NCBI RefSeq assembly: GCF_017897595.1
Contig: NZ_JAGKIK010000002.1
Coordinates: 248,001-312,000, forward strand
Source of the DNA: Aquimarina sp. U1-2
GTDB lineage: Bacteria > Bacteroidota > Bacteroidia > Flavobacteriales > Flavobacteriaceae
Direction of reading: 5' to 3'
DNA: 64,000 nucleotides
Below are positions 16,672-27,187 of this stretch, piece by piece. Positions within the stretch are counted from its first letter, which is position 1, and every line of letters begins with the position of its first letter. The position numbers and the translations under genes were made by a program. Under the pieces are notes generated by a model, which had not been told where the DNA came from, made no database searches, and worked only from the letters and a program-made list of their open reading frames with translations.

Positions 16672-19434
16672 ATGAAAAAATTCACATTTTTAATGGTGCT
16701 AATAAGTACTATTGGCTTTGCTCAAAATGTTATAGATGGTAGGGTGATTGATAGTTTTGATCAACCAATTCCAGGTGTTAGCATCACCGTTAAAGGAACC
16801 ACTGCATCTACAATCTCAGATTTTGATGGAAATTTCTCCCTAACTACAGATAAGGACTATCCTTTTAGCCTAGAGGCTTCAAGTATAGGGTTTGATGCTA
16901 CAACGTTTGTAGTCACTTCAGAAACAAAAGACATTGTGATCGTTTTAGAAGACATTACTTTTTTAGATGAGCTGGTAGTTGCAGCATCACGAGCGCCCGA
17001 GAGATTATTTGAATCACCCGTTAGTATCGAACGTTTTGGTAGTCAAGATGTTAAAAGTACACCCGCAGCAGATTTTTACGGGGGTCTCGAAAACCTAAAG
17101 GGTGTTGATATGAACGTAAATAGTATTACGCTTAAATCTATAAACACCAGAGGTTTTGCGACATTTTCAAACACACGTTTTGTACAGTTGATTGATGGAA
17201 TGGATAACACTGCTCCTGCCCTCAACTTCGTTTTAGGAAATTTGGTGGGACTTAATGAACTTGATGTGCAAAATATCGAACTTTTGCCAGGAGCTTCTTC
17301 TGCATTATATGGGGCTAATGCGTTTAATGGTATTTTATTTATGACGAGTAAAGATCCTTTTGAGCATCAAGGTATCAGCGCTTATGCCAAGAGTGGGATT
17401 ACTTCTCAAGAAGCTGCAGGAGATAATGAATTTTATGACGTAGGTGTTAGAATGGCACATGCATTTTCTGATAAAATAGCGGCAAAAGCTAATTTTACAT
17501 TTTTTAGAGGTACAGATTGGCTAGCAGCAGATGCGCGTGATTTATCGAATCCAGGCGCTACAAGAGCATCACTACCCGGTTACGACGGACTTAATATTTA
17601 TGGGGATGAGGTGGCACAAACGCTTGATGTCGTAGGACAACAACTTACCCAGGCTATTAATCCTGAAACCGGCCAACCTATTTTGACTACCGCACAAGCG
17701 GCATTATTACCAAACACCCTAGTAAGTAGAACTGGATATGCAGAAGGTGATTTAATCGATAATAAAGCAGAGAGTCTAAAATTCGACGCATCATTACATT
17801 ACAAACCATTTGGTGATGATTTTGAAATTATACTGAATAGTAAATTAGGGCGAGGTACTACGGTAACTCAAATCACAAATAGATATAATTTAAGAAATTT
17901 CTTCTTACAACAGCATAAAATAGAAATCAGAAATAACAACTTTTTTGTTAGAGGATATGTTACTGCCGAAGATGCTGGAGATTCGTATGATATTCGTTTT
18001 ACGGGGATCAATGTTAATAGAGCTTGGAAAAGTGACAACCGTTGGTTTACAGATTATGCAACAACATATTTAGGTGCACTCGGTGCTGGTCAATCAGAAG
18101 CAGATGCGCACCAAACCGCTCGTGCTGCAGCTCAAACAGGTAGACTCGTACCGGGTACGGCAGAATTTCGAGAGGCATTTAATCAAGTAACTAGTAATCC
18201 TGATCTTACAGAAGGTTCTCAGTTTGTAGATAAAACAAGATTTCGACATGCTGATGCTAATTATAATTTTAGTCATTTAACGGGAGAGTTCGCCGATATA
18301 CAATTAGGGGGTTCGTTTCGAGAATATGTATTAAATTCTGAGGGGACTATATTTACCGATTTTGATGACGTTATCAAATATTCAGAATATGGTGTTTATA
18401 CTCAAATACAGAAGAAATTGATCGATGAGCGTTTAAAAATTACGGGTTCGGTTCGTTATGATAAATCGCAATTATTCGACGGTAATTTCTCACCTAGATT
18501 CTCTGTTGGTTATACATTAGGAGCAAATAGGAATCGTAATGTTCGTGCCTCTGTTCAAACCGGATTTAGAAATCCGACTACACAAAACCTTTATGTAGGT
18601 TTAGATACAGGAGCTTTAGCAATACTGGGATCGGCACCTGATAATTTGGATAGATATGTTACTACAGATCCTTCAGGAAATGTAATTACAGGCCGTGATG
18701 CATATGAAAATTCGTATACTGCAAGTTCGGTATTAGAAGATGGCAATCCTACACAGGCGAATATAGATATTGTGAAACCTGAAAAAATTACTGCTTATGA
18801 GATTGGATATCGAGCACAATTTGGATCAGTTATATTAGATGGTAGCATTTATTACAACCAGTATGAAGATTTCATAGCAACTGAAGAAGTAATTGTTCCA
18901 GGTGTAGGTGACGTTAATGGGACTCCTGCAGAACAACAAGCTGCTAGAGATGCTGTAAGTAATATTCAAACTAGAAAAGTTTTTTCTGCCTCAACCAACG
19001 CCGATGTTGATATCAACTCCTATGGCTTTGTAGGTGGAGTAACAGCACAAATTAAAGGTTTTGATCTAGGCGTAAATTATACATTTGCCGAGCAAGATTT
19101 TGATCAGGAAGAAGATCCAGACTTTCAAACTAGTTTTAACACCCCAAAACATAAAGTAAAAGCTTCTATAGGAAACACAGATCTATTCAAAAATTTTGGA
19201 TTCAATGCAAATGCTATCTGGAGCGACGCATATTTATGGGAATCTGACTTTGGTACGGGAGAAATTCCTTCTTATACTGTAGTTAATGCTCAAGTAAATT
19301 ATAGAATCCCATCCCTAAAAGCGAAACTGAAAATAGGTGCAAATAACGTGCTAGGTGAAGAGTATATCACAGGTATAGGTTCTGGATTTATAGGAAGTCA
19401 ATATTACGTAGGTCTAATATTGAATAACTTTTAG
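16672..19434 (+). CDS. TonB-dependent outer-membrane receptor (tandem paralog 1)
   Basis: A 920-residue receptor: signal peptide to about residue 18, a CarboxypepD_reg-like beta domain (GRVIDSFDQPIPGVSITVKG, about 22-105), a plug of about 110-235 with GGLENLKGVDMNV and LPGASSALYGANAFNGI, and a barrel ending in GLILNNF. It resembles the next receptor end to end. Neither has a SusD partner nearby; an SGNH hydrolase lipoprotein follows instead. The substrate is unknown; the neighbour suggests an ester or lipid-linked ligand, as inference. A terminator follows, so each receptor may be its own unit. Confidence 0.93.
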   Translation: MKKFTFLMVLISTIGFAQNVIDGRVIDSFDQPIPGVSITVKGTTASTISDFDGNFSLTTDKDYPFSLEASSIGFDATTFVVTSETKDIVIVLEDITFLDELVVAASRAPERLFESPVSIERFGSQDVKSTPAADFYGGLENLKGVDMNVNSITLKSINTRGFATFSNTRFVQLIDGMDNTAPALNFVLGNLVGLNELDVQNIELLPGASSALYGANAFNGILFMTSKDPFEHQGISAYAKSGITSQEAAGDNEFYDVGVRMAHAFSDKIAAKANFTFFRGTDWLAADARDLSNPGATRASLPGYDGLNIYGDEVAQTLDVVGQQLTQAINPETGQPILTTAQAALLPNTLVSRTGYAEGDLIDNKAESLKFDASLHYKPFGDDFEIILNSKLGRGTTVTQITNRYNLRNFFLQQHKIEIRNNNFFVRGYVTAEDAGDSYDIRFTGINVNRAWKSDNRWFTDYATTYLGALGAGQSEADAHQTARAAAQTGRLVPGTAEFREAFNQVTSNPDLTEGSQFVDKTRFRHADANYNFSHLTGEFADIQLGGSFREYVLNSEGTIFTDFDDVIKYSEYGVYTQIQKKLIDERLKITGSVRYDKSQLFDGNFSPRFSVGYTLGANRNRNVRASVQTGFRNPTTQNLYVGLDTGALAILGSAPDNLDRYVTTDPSGNVITGRDAYENSYTASSVLEDGNPTQANIDIVKPEKITAYEIGYRAQFGSVILDGSIYYNQYEDFIATEEVIVPGVGDVNGTPAEQQAARDAVSNIQTRKVFSASTNADVDINSYGFVGGVTAQIKGFDLGVNYTFAEQDFDQEEDPDFQTSFNTPKHKVKASIGNTDLFKNFGFNANAIWSDAYLWESDFGTGEIPSYTVVNAQVNYRIPSLKAKLKIGANNVLGEEYITGIGSGFIGSQYYVGLILNNF

Positions 19435-19477
19435 TCATCATAAAGGACTATTTAAGTACTGAAACAATTGCATATAA

Positions 19478-19507
19478 AACCTGTCTAAAATTTAGGCAGG
19501 TTTTTTT
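19478..19507 (+). terminator. Terminator between the two TonB receptors
   Basis: The stem AACCTGTCTAA-aat-TTAGGCAGGTT, with one G-T pair, is followed by seven T. Confidence 0.9.
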
Positions 19508-19684
19508 GGATTCATAAACTAGTAGATAGTTGCAAATACCTAAATCGTAATCAAATTCACTATAAATTACGAATACTATCATTCAAGGGTTTTACAATTT
19601 AAAAAATCATAAAGGTTTAACCGAATTATTAAATTATTCATAAAAAAACGTATATTGTTCTGGTAACTATAAATTTTAAGGGGT

Positions 19685-22441
19685 ATGAGAACAATTACTT
19701 TAGCGATAATGCTGATGTTCGGCATTGTTGTTACTGCACAAACCACAATTAAGGGAACGGTTGTAGATGACAATAACCAACCGATCCCCGGGGCAAACAT
19801 CAAATTAAAAAATTCTGCAGTAGGTACCGTAACTGATTTTGATGGTCTTTTTTCGTTAACGGTAGAACAATCACCACCTTTTACCATCATTGTTAGTAGT
19901 GTTGGCTTCGAAGAAAATGCTACGCAAATTACTTCGTCAACCGCAGATGTAACCATTACGCTCAAAGAAGGTACAGAACTAGATGAGGTAATCATTTCTG
20001 CTTCTAGAACACCAGAACGAATATTTGAGTCACCGGTTACCGTAGAGCGTTTCGGAATAAAAGAAGTGAAGAACACGCCTTCTGTAGATTTTTATGGGGG
20101 TCTAGAAAATTTAAAAGGTGTTGATATCAATACCAACAGTTTAACCTTTAAATCCATAAATACAAGAGGGTTTGCCAGCTTTGCCAACACTCGATTTATG
20201 CAACTTATTGATGGCATGGATAACGCTGCTCCTTCCCTTAATTTTCCTTTGGGTAATCTGTTGGGTATGGTAGAAACAGATGTGCAAAGTGTAGAAATTC
20301 TTCCGGGAGCTGCATCTGCGCTTTATGGTGCCAATGCATTTAACGGTATTTTATTTATGCGTAGTAAAAGTCCTTTTGATCATCAAGGTATTAGTGCCTA
20401 TGTTAAAGGAGGTGTAACCTCTCAAGAAGCTGCAGGAGACAATGACTATAGAGACCTTGGTATACGAGCTGCTCATAAATTTAGTGACAAATTCGCAGCC
20501 AAAGTTAATTTTGGATATCTAAAAGGTACCGATTGGTTTGCCACAAATCAAGAAGACAGGTTCAATAGAGGTTTTACAAGAGCAAATACAGATTATGATG
20601 GTATTAATGTATATGGAGATGAAGTTTCAACGAATATTAGAGAAGCCTCTGGTTTAGGAATTATTCCAGATGTAGAAGTAAGTAGAACAGGATATAATGA
20701 AGTTGATCTTACCAATTATAATGCAGAGAGTATTAAGGCAGATTGGGGGTTGTATTTTCGCCCCTGGGCTACAGATTTCGAGATCCAATATGTAGGTAAA
20801 GTAGGTTCTGGTAATACCATTTATCAAGGTGCTAACCGGTATAACATTAAAAACTTCTTTCAGCAACAACACAAATTAGAACTAAGAAATGATAACTTTT
20901 TTATAAGAGGTTACCTCACCGAAGGTAAAGCAGGCGACTCTTACGATATGGTTTTTACAGGAATCAATATTAATCGCGCATGGAAAAGCGACGAAGATTG
21001 GTTTGGTGACTATATACAAACTTATGCAGGTATAGAATTGGCGGGCAATCCACAAGGCCTAACAACGCAGCAAAAGCATGACGCAGCAAGAGCAGCCGCC
21101 GATACAGGCCGATTAATTCCAGGCACCCCAGAGTTTCAACAAACGCTAGAAAGGATAGTAAGAGATCCTGATTTATCAACAGGTTCACGTTTTCAAGATA
21201 ATTCGAAAATTTATCACGCAGATGCAAACTATAACTTTGGTCATCTTTGGGAAGCTGTAGAGATACAAGCGGGAGGATCTTTCAGAACATATCGTCTAAA
21301 TTCTTTTGGAACTATCTTTACCGATTTTGATGGCCCTATTACCTATTCAGAATTTGGTGTTTATACCCAAGCTCAGAAAAAAATGGATCTGAGTGATCAT
21401 CTCGAATTAAAATTAACAGGATCTATACGATATGACAAATCTGAGTTATTTGATGGATTTTTCTCTCCAAGAATTTCAGCAGGTTTTACATTGAACGAGA
21501 ACCACAATTTTAGAGCGTCTTTTCAAACAGGATTTAGAAATCCAACAACTCAGGATCTATATATCGGTTTAGATGTAGGTCGAGCGGTATTAATTGGAAG
21601 TGCTTTTGATAATCCAGAACGATATTCAAGAACATATGACGTAAGTCTTGATGGGCAAGCATTAGGACAGCCTTCACAAATCACACAAACAGGTACTGCA
21701 GCATACACAAATTCGTATTTGCTAAGTTCTGTTGAAGCGTTTGCCGAATCTGGCAATCCTGATGATTTACAAATAGGAAATTCTTCCTTGGCAGAACCAG
21801 AGCAGGTTACTTCTTTTGAGGTGGGCTACCGTGGTAAAGTAAAACAGTTTATTATAGATGCGTCTGCCTATGTTAACCAGTATCAAGACTTTTTGGCTAA
21901 TGAAACCGTAGTGGCGCCACTTTATGGTACCGTTGGAGATAACTCTCTTTCGATAGCAGCTTTAGCAAACGACGATTTCCAACCCTACCAAACTTATACA
22001 AATTCAGACTTGGATATCAATTCGTATGGAGCAGCTATTCAGGTATCGACAAAGGTATTTAATGGTTTTAATCTAGATGCCAGCTATACATGGGCAAGAT
22101 TAGATTTTGATGTTAACGAAAATCCGGATTTTAGAACACAGTTTAATACACCAGAACATAAAGTAAAAGTCTCTTTTGGTAAACCTGAATTATTTAAGAA
22201 TTTTGGATTTAATACCTCTTGGAGATGGAGTGACAACTTCTTCTGGGAAGCTTCTTTTGGCGATGGTGAAGTACCTGCTTACCAAGTGGTTGATGCGCAG
22301 GTTAATTATACAATTCCCAGCCTTAAGTCTACATTTAAATTAGGAGCGACAAACTTATTACAAGACGAATACTTTACTGCATTTGGTACTGGATTCATTG
22401 GTTCTCAGTACTATTTGTCATGGACCATCAATAACTTATAA
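19685..22441 (+). CDS. TonB-dependent outer-membrane receptor (tandem paralog 2)
   Basis: This 918-residue receptor has the same layout as its upstream neighbour: signal peptide, CarboxypepD_reg-like domain (GTVVDDNNQPIPGANIKLKN), plug with GGLENLKGVDINT and LPGAASALYGANAFNGI, and barrel ending in SWTINNL. Differences cluster in barrel loops, for example around residues 300-330 and 640-700, as expected if the paralogs have diverged in substrate. It starts 250 nt after the first receptor and ends 113 nt before the SGNH hydrolase. A tandem gene duplication is the simplest explanation. Confidence 0.93.
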   Translation: MRTITLAIMLMFGIVVTAQTTIKGTVVDDNNQPIPGANIKLKNSAVGTVTDFDGLFSLTVEQSPPFTIIVSSVGFEENATQITSSTADVTITLKEGTELDEVIISASRTPERIFESPVTVERFGIKEVKNTPSVDFYGGLENLKGVDINTNSLTFKSINTRGFASFANTRFMQLIDGMDNAAPSLNFPLGNLLGMVETDVQSVEILPGAASALYGANAFNGILFMRSKSPFDHQGISAYVKGGVTSQEAAGDNDYRDLGIRAAHKFSDKFAAKVNFGYLKGTDWFATNQEDRFNRGFTRANTDYDGINVYGDEVSTNIREASGLGIIPDVEVSRTGYNEVDLTNYNAESIKADWGLYFRPWATDFEIQYVGKVGSGNTIYQGANRYNIKNFFQQQHKLELRNDNFFIRGYLTEGKAGDSYDMVFTGININRAWKSDEDWFGDYIQTYAGIELAGNPQGLTTQQKHDAARAAADTGRLIPGTPEFQQTLERIVRDPDLSTGSRFQDNSKIYHADANYNFGHLWEAVEIQAGGSFRTYRLNSFGTIFTDFDGPITYSEFGVYTQAQKKMDLSDHLELKLTGSIRYDKSELFDGFFSPRISAGFTLNENHNFRASFQTGFRNPTTQDLYIGLDVGRAVLIGSAFDNPERYSRTYDVSLDGQALGQPSQITQTGTAAYTNSYLLSSVEAFAESGNPDDLQIGNSSLAEPEQVTSFEVGYRGKVKQFIIDASAYVNQYQDFLANETVVAPLYGTVGDNSLSIAALANDDFQPYQTYTNSDLDINSYGAAIQVSTKVFNGFNLDASYTWARLDFDVNENPDFRTQFNTPEHKVKVSFGKPELFKNFGFNTSWRWSDNFFWEASFGDGEVPAYQVVDAQVNYTIPSLKSTFKLGATNLLQDEYFTAFGTGFIGSQYYLSWTINNL

Positions 22442-22460
22442 TATTGAAAATTAGAAATTA

Positions 22461-22557
22461 TCATGAAATGAGTCATAACAATTAAGGTAATATCAACCGG
22501 AGATGTTCAATGACAAATTCCATCTGACAATTATAAAACAATAAAAAATAACAGATG
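22461..22557 (+). repeat. Leader segment shared with the DUF4270 gene, copy 2
   Basis: See 12317-12410. Here the segment ends inside the start codon of the SGNH hydrolase gene (AACAGATG). Both genes encode lipoproteins, so the segment may be a regulatory leader or a copied intergenic sequence. Confidence 0.6.
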
Positions 22558-24108
22558 AAAAAAATTAAATATATACTATTGTCCCTGATTACCATCGGCT
22601 TCATGTCTTGTGAGAATGACACTTTAGAAGACTTAAGAAACAGAGGACAAGAGGAGCCTGTAGAACTTGAAACTTTTACACAAGGAAGCGCAGATTTTTC
22701 TACATATGTATCGTTAGGAAATTCATTAACAGCTGGTTTTGCAGACGGTACATTGTATAAAATTGCTCAGGAAAATTCTACTCCTTCCATATTAGCACAA
22801 CAATTCGCAGCTTTAGGAAACGGAGGAACATTTACACAACCTTTAATGAATGATAATGTGGGCGGATTATTGGCTGGGGGAACCCAGCTTCCTGGTTTTG
22901 GCCCAAGATTGGCATTAAATCTTGATCCAAATCTGCCAAGACCTACTCCTGTTCCTTTACAGTCTTTGGTACCTTCTGCGGTATCTACAACAGATATAGT
23001 TTTAAATAATCCAACAGGTCCATTTAATAATCTTGGTGTACCGGGAGCAAAAAGTTTTCATTTGTTGGCTCCCGGATATGGCGACGTAAACGGTGTTTTT
23101 GCAAATCCACCAACTGCAAACCCCTATTTTGTTAGGATGACTGGTACAACTCCCAATACAAGTGTAATAGAATTAGCGATTGCACAACAACCGTCATTTA
23201 TTTCTTTATGGATTGGTAATAACGATGTATTAGGTTATGCACTTTCTGGTGGTGACGGTAGTAATCCGATAACACCAATTGCAGGAGCACCAGGGGTTGG
23301 TTTTGAAGCTACGTATCAAGCTATTGTAGGATCGCTAACAGCTAATATATCTGGGGTGCAAGGAATACTTGGCAATATTCCTAATGTAACGGCTATACCT
23401 CATTTTACGACAGTACCACACAATCCGGTACCATTAGACGCTGCTACTGCAAATGCAGTTAATCAAGCCTATGCTCAATACAACGGAGGGTTACAATTAG
23501 CGCTAACTAATAGTTTAATCACTGCAGAAGAGGCTACTGCTCGAACCATTAATTTTGAGGCTTCAATGACTAATGCAGTCGTAATTATAGACGAGGATTT
23601 AACAGATTTATCTGGTTTGGGTCTTCCTAATTATAGACAAGCGACCAAAGACGACTTACTGGTTTTACCGGCTTCAAGTTTTATAGGGACGCTCGACGAC
23701 CCGCAAAACCCATCATCTATTAATGGTGTGGCTGTACCGTTATCTGATAGATGGGTACTAACACCACAAGAACAAAATGAAATTGAAGCAGCAACTATTG
23801 CCTTTAATACCATCATTGAAGCAGTTGCTACGGCAAATGGCTTTGCATTATTTGATGCCAATGCACTATTAGACCAAGTGGCTTCAACCGGAGTAGCAAC
23901 TAATGGACTAATCATAAGATCAGATCTGGTAACTGGTGGGGCTTTTTCATTAGATGGGGTACATCCTACCTCTAGGGGGTATGCTTTGATTGCCAATGAG
24001 ATGCTTAAAGCTATTGATGTGACTTACGGCTCCAACTTCGAAGCTTCAGGAAACTTAGTAGATGTAGCAGCTTATAATACGAATTATTCGCCTGCTTTAC
24101 TCGAGTAG
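22555..24108 (+). CDS. SGNH/GDSL-type hydrolase lipoprotein
   Basis: The 517-residue lipoprotein has a signal ending in FMSCEND. The SGNH blocks are visible: YVSLGNSLTAGFADG with the nucleophile Ser in a GNSL variant of GDSL, NLGVPGAK with the block II Gly, SLWIGNNDVLGYA with the block III Asn, and DGVHPTSRGYALIA with the catalytic Asp and His. It is therefore probably an active esterase or lipase at the outer membrane. Being downstream of two TonB receptors suggests a surface uptake system that cleaves an ester before or after import; that coupling is inference. Confidence 0.88.
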   Translation: MKKIKYILLSLITIGFMSCENDTLEDLRNRGQEEPVELETFTQGSADFSTYVSLGNSLTAGFADGTLYKIAQENSTPSILAQQFAALGNGGTFTQPLMNDNVGGLLAGGTQLPGFGPRLALNLDPNLPRPTPVPLQSLVPSAVSTTDIVLNNPTGPFNNLGVPGAKSFHLLAPGYGDVNGVFANPPTANPYFVRMTGTTPNTSVIELAIAQQPSFISLWIGNNDVLGYALSGGDGSNPITPIAGAPGVGFEATYQAIVGSLTANISGVQGILGNIPNVTAIPHFTTVPHNPVPLDAATANAVNQAYAQYNGGLQLALTNSLITAEEATARTINFEASMTNAVVIIDEDLTDLSGLGLPNYRQATKDDLLVLPASSFIGTLDDPQNPSSINGVAVPLSDRWVLTPQEQNEIEAATIAFNTIIEAVATANGFALFDANALLDQVASTGVATNGLIIRSDLVTGGAFSLDGVHPTSRGYALIANEMLKAIDVTYGSNFEASGNLVDVAAYNTNYSPALLE

Positions 24109-25942
<1,834 letters not shown>

Positions 25943-25952
25943 GTTGAATTCG

Positions 25953-26012
25953 GAATTAAGAATGCAGAATTCAGAGGGTCTAAAATATCTCTATATTCTG
26001 AGTTCATAATTC
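25953..26012. repeat. Imperfect inverted repeat between atpD and atpC
   Basis: The 24-nt arms 25953-25976 and 25989-26012 match at 19 positions by eye. They use the same vocabulary (GAATTAAGAA, AGAATTCAGA) as the inverted repeats around the broken four-helix-bundle gene at 51095-51516, so this could be an empty or solo relative. Confidence 0.55.
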
Positions 26013-26023
26013 ATAATTTATAA

Positions 26024-26308
26024 TTGAAAAATATGTATTTAGAAATAGTAACCCCAGAAGCAATACTATTTAGCGGTGAAGTAACTTCAGTTGCCGTACC
26101 GGGTGTTGATGGAGAGTTTCAAATGTTAGATAATCACGCGCCTATTGTATCACTGTTAGGACAAGGGCAGGTAAAAGTGTGGGGCGATATGGAGCTAAAT
26201 GAAGACGTTGCTAGTAAATTTACCAAAGAAAATGACGTTACTTTACTTTCTATTAATTCAGGAACTTTAGAAATGAAAGATAATAGAGTGATCGTTTTAG
26301 CAGATTAA
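26024..26308 (+). CDS. atpC: ATP synthase F1 subunit epsilon
   Basis: The 94 residues cover the N-terminal beta-sandwich of the epsilon subunit: MYLEIVTPEAILFSGEVTSVAVPGVDGEF with LDNHAPIVSLLGQG. The C-terminal helical hairpin that inhibits ATP hydrolysis in longer homologs is missing, which I think is common in flavobacteria. It links gamma to the c-ring. A terminator lies just downstream. Confidence 0.96.
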   Translation: MKNMYLEIVTPEAILFSGEVTSVAVPGVDGEFQMLDNHAPIVSLLGQGQVKVWGDMELNEDVASKFTKENDVTLLSINSGTLEMKDNRVIVLAD

Positions 26309-26329
26309 ATGATCATTTATTAAAAGTAC

Positions 26330-26362
26330 AAAACGCCTTCAGTTTTTCTGAAGGCGTTTTTT
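26330..26362 (+). terminator. Terminator of atpDC
   Basis: The stem AAAACGCCTTCAG-ttttt-CTGAAGGCGTTTT is followed by a short T run. Confidence 0.93.
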
Positions 26363-26369
26363 ATTAGTA

Positions 26370-26400
26370 ACACCAAAGGGTATGATACCCCAAGGTTTTA
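26370..26400 (+). repeat. Modular hairpin repeat, copy B (short)
   Basis: ACACCAAAG is followed by the perfect palindrome GGGTATGATACCC and CAAGGTTTTACTT. The left hairpin is degraded. The convergent acetyltransferase gene takes its stop codon from the right end. Confidence 0.65.
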
Positions 26401-26940
26401 CTTCCAATCCCATTGTAGCAAATGCCACATAACTCCGTCAGCTTCATAAACAAGCAAATCGGTGAATCCAATCGCATAATGGGCATTAAGGGATCTTGTG
26501 TTATCTGCAGCTACTTCAGTAATAAGCACATCGTATTTGTTTCTTAACTCCTCTTGCATTTTATGATATAAACCCCTGAAAACACCTTGTTTTCGAAAAT
26601 CTTTATCTATACATACTTGACCCATAACAATATATGAAGTGTCAGTATGTAACAGATTATCTATTTTTACAAACATAGGTTTCAAAATATCAATATCATC
26701 TTTAAAACTTCTGACCATAGATAATGCATAACCTATTACATTATTACCATCTTTTGCAATAATATGAGGTTCAAGATGATGCATTTTTCTTAAGGTGTCA
26801 AGATCGTGCTGTACCGTTACAAAGCCTTCTTTTTCTTTTTCGATTTTTGATATTGAAGCAGGTAAATTATTTTGTTGAAGCTTAAGAATTTGCTTCAATT
26901 CATCGATTGAATAAGTGATGGTATAGGTGATATTTTTCAT
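26398..26940 (-). CDS. GNAT-family N-acetyltransferase
   Basis: A 180-residue acetyl-CoA-dependent acyltransferase. The acetyl-CoA pyrophosphate loop is recognisable in MGQVCIDKDFRKQGVFRGLY, preceded by strand residues NVIGYALSMV and followed by ITEVAADNTRSLNAHYAIGF, the usual motif B region. The substrate is unknown. It stands alone, convergent with atpC and divergent from bioF. Its stop codon falls within repeat copy B, which suggests the repeat inserted at, or slightly trimmed, the gene end. Confidence 0.85.
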   Translation of the reverse strand: MKNITYTITYSIDELKQILKLQQNNLPASISKIEKEKEGFVTVQHDLDTLRKMHHLEPHIIAKDGNNVIGYALSMVRSFKDDIDILKPMFVKIDNLLHTDTSYIVMGQVCIDKDFRKQGVFRGLYHKMQEELRNKYDVLITEVAADNTRSLNAHYAIGFTDLLVYEADGVMWHLLQWDWK

Positions 26941-27027
26941 TACATAAAAATACAGTCATTCTATACATCATACTATTATAGATTTCTTAATTTTTGACAA
27001 GTCAAGTGATCGTAATATTCATCCAGT

Positions 27028-27130
27028 AAGTAAATTACCTCGGGGCAAGTCCACGAAGCATTCGTTGTAAACAATTTTTCAATTTCGAGGCAAGCCTCGG
27101 GGTATTAAACCCTTTGGCGGTGCCAATAAA
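27028..27130 (-). repeat. Modular hairpin repeat, copy C (long form)
   Basis: On the minus strand the modules are TTGGC-acc-GCCAA, GGGTTTAATACCC, CGAGGCTTGCCTCG, an AATTGAAAAATTG region, CGAATGCTTCG and CCCCGAGGTAATTTACT. Together with copy D it defines the full-length element of about 100 nt. It lies between the acetyltransferase gene and bioF. Confidence 0.8.
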
Positions 27131-27175
27131 AAAGATAACTAGAAAGTTTAGGTTTCTGAAATCTAAAGGTCTTTG

Positions 27176-27183
27176 TACCTTTG
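27176..27183 (+). promoter_or_regulatory. -7 promoter element almost touching bioF
   Basis: TACCTTTG ends only 4 nt before the bioF ATG. A promoter here would start transcription at or next to the start codon, giving a leaderless or nearly leaderless mRNA. Confidence 0.55.
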
Positions 27184-27187
27184 ACAT

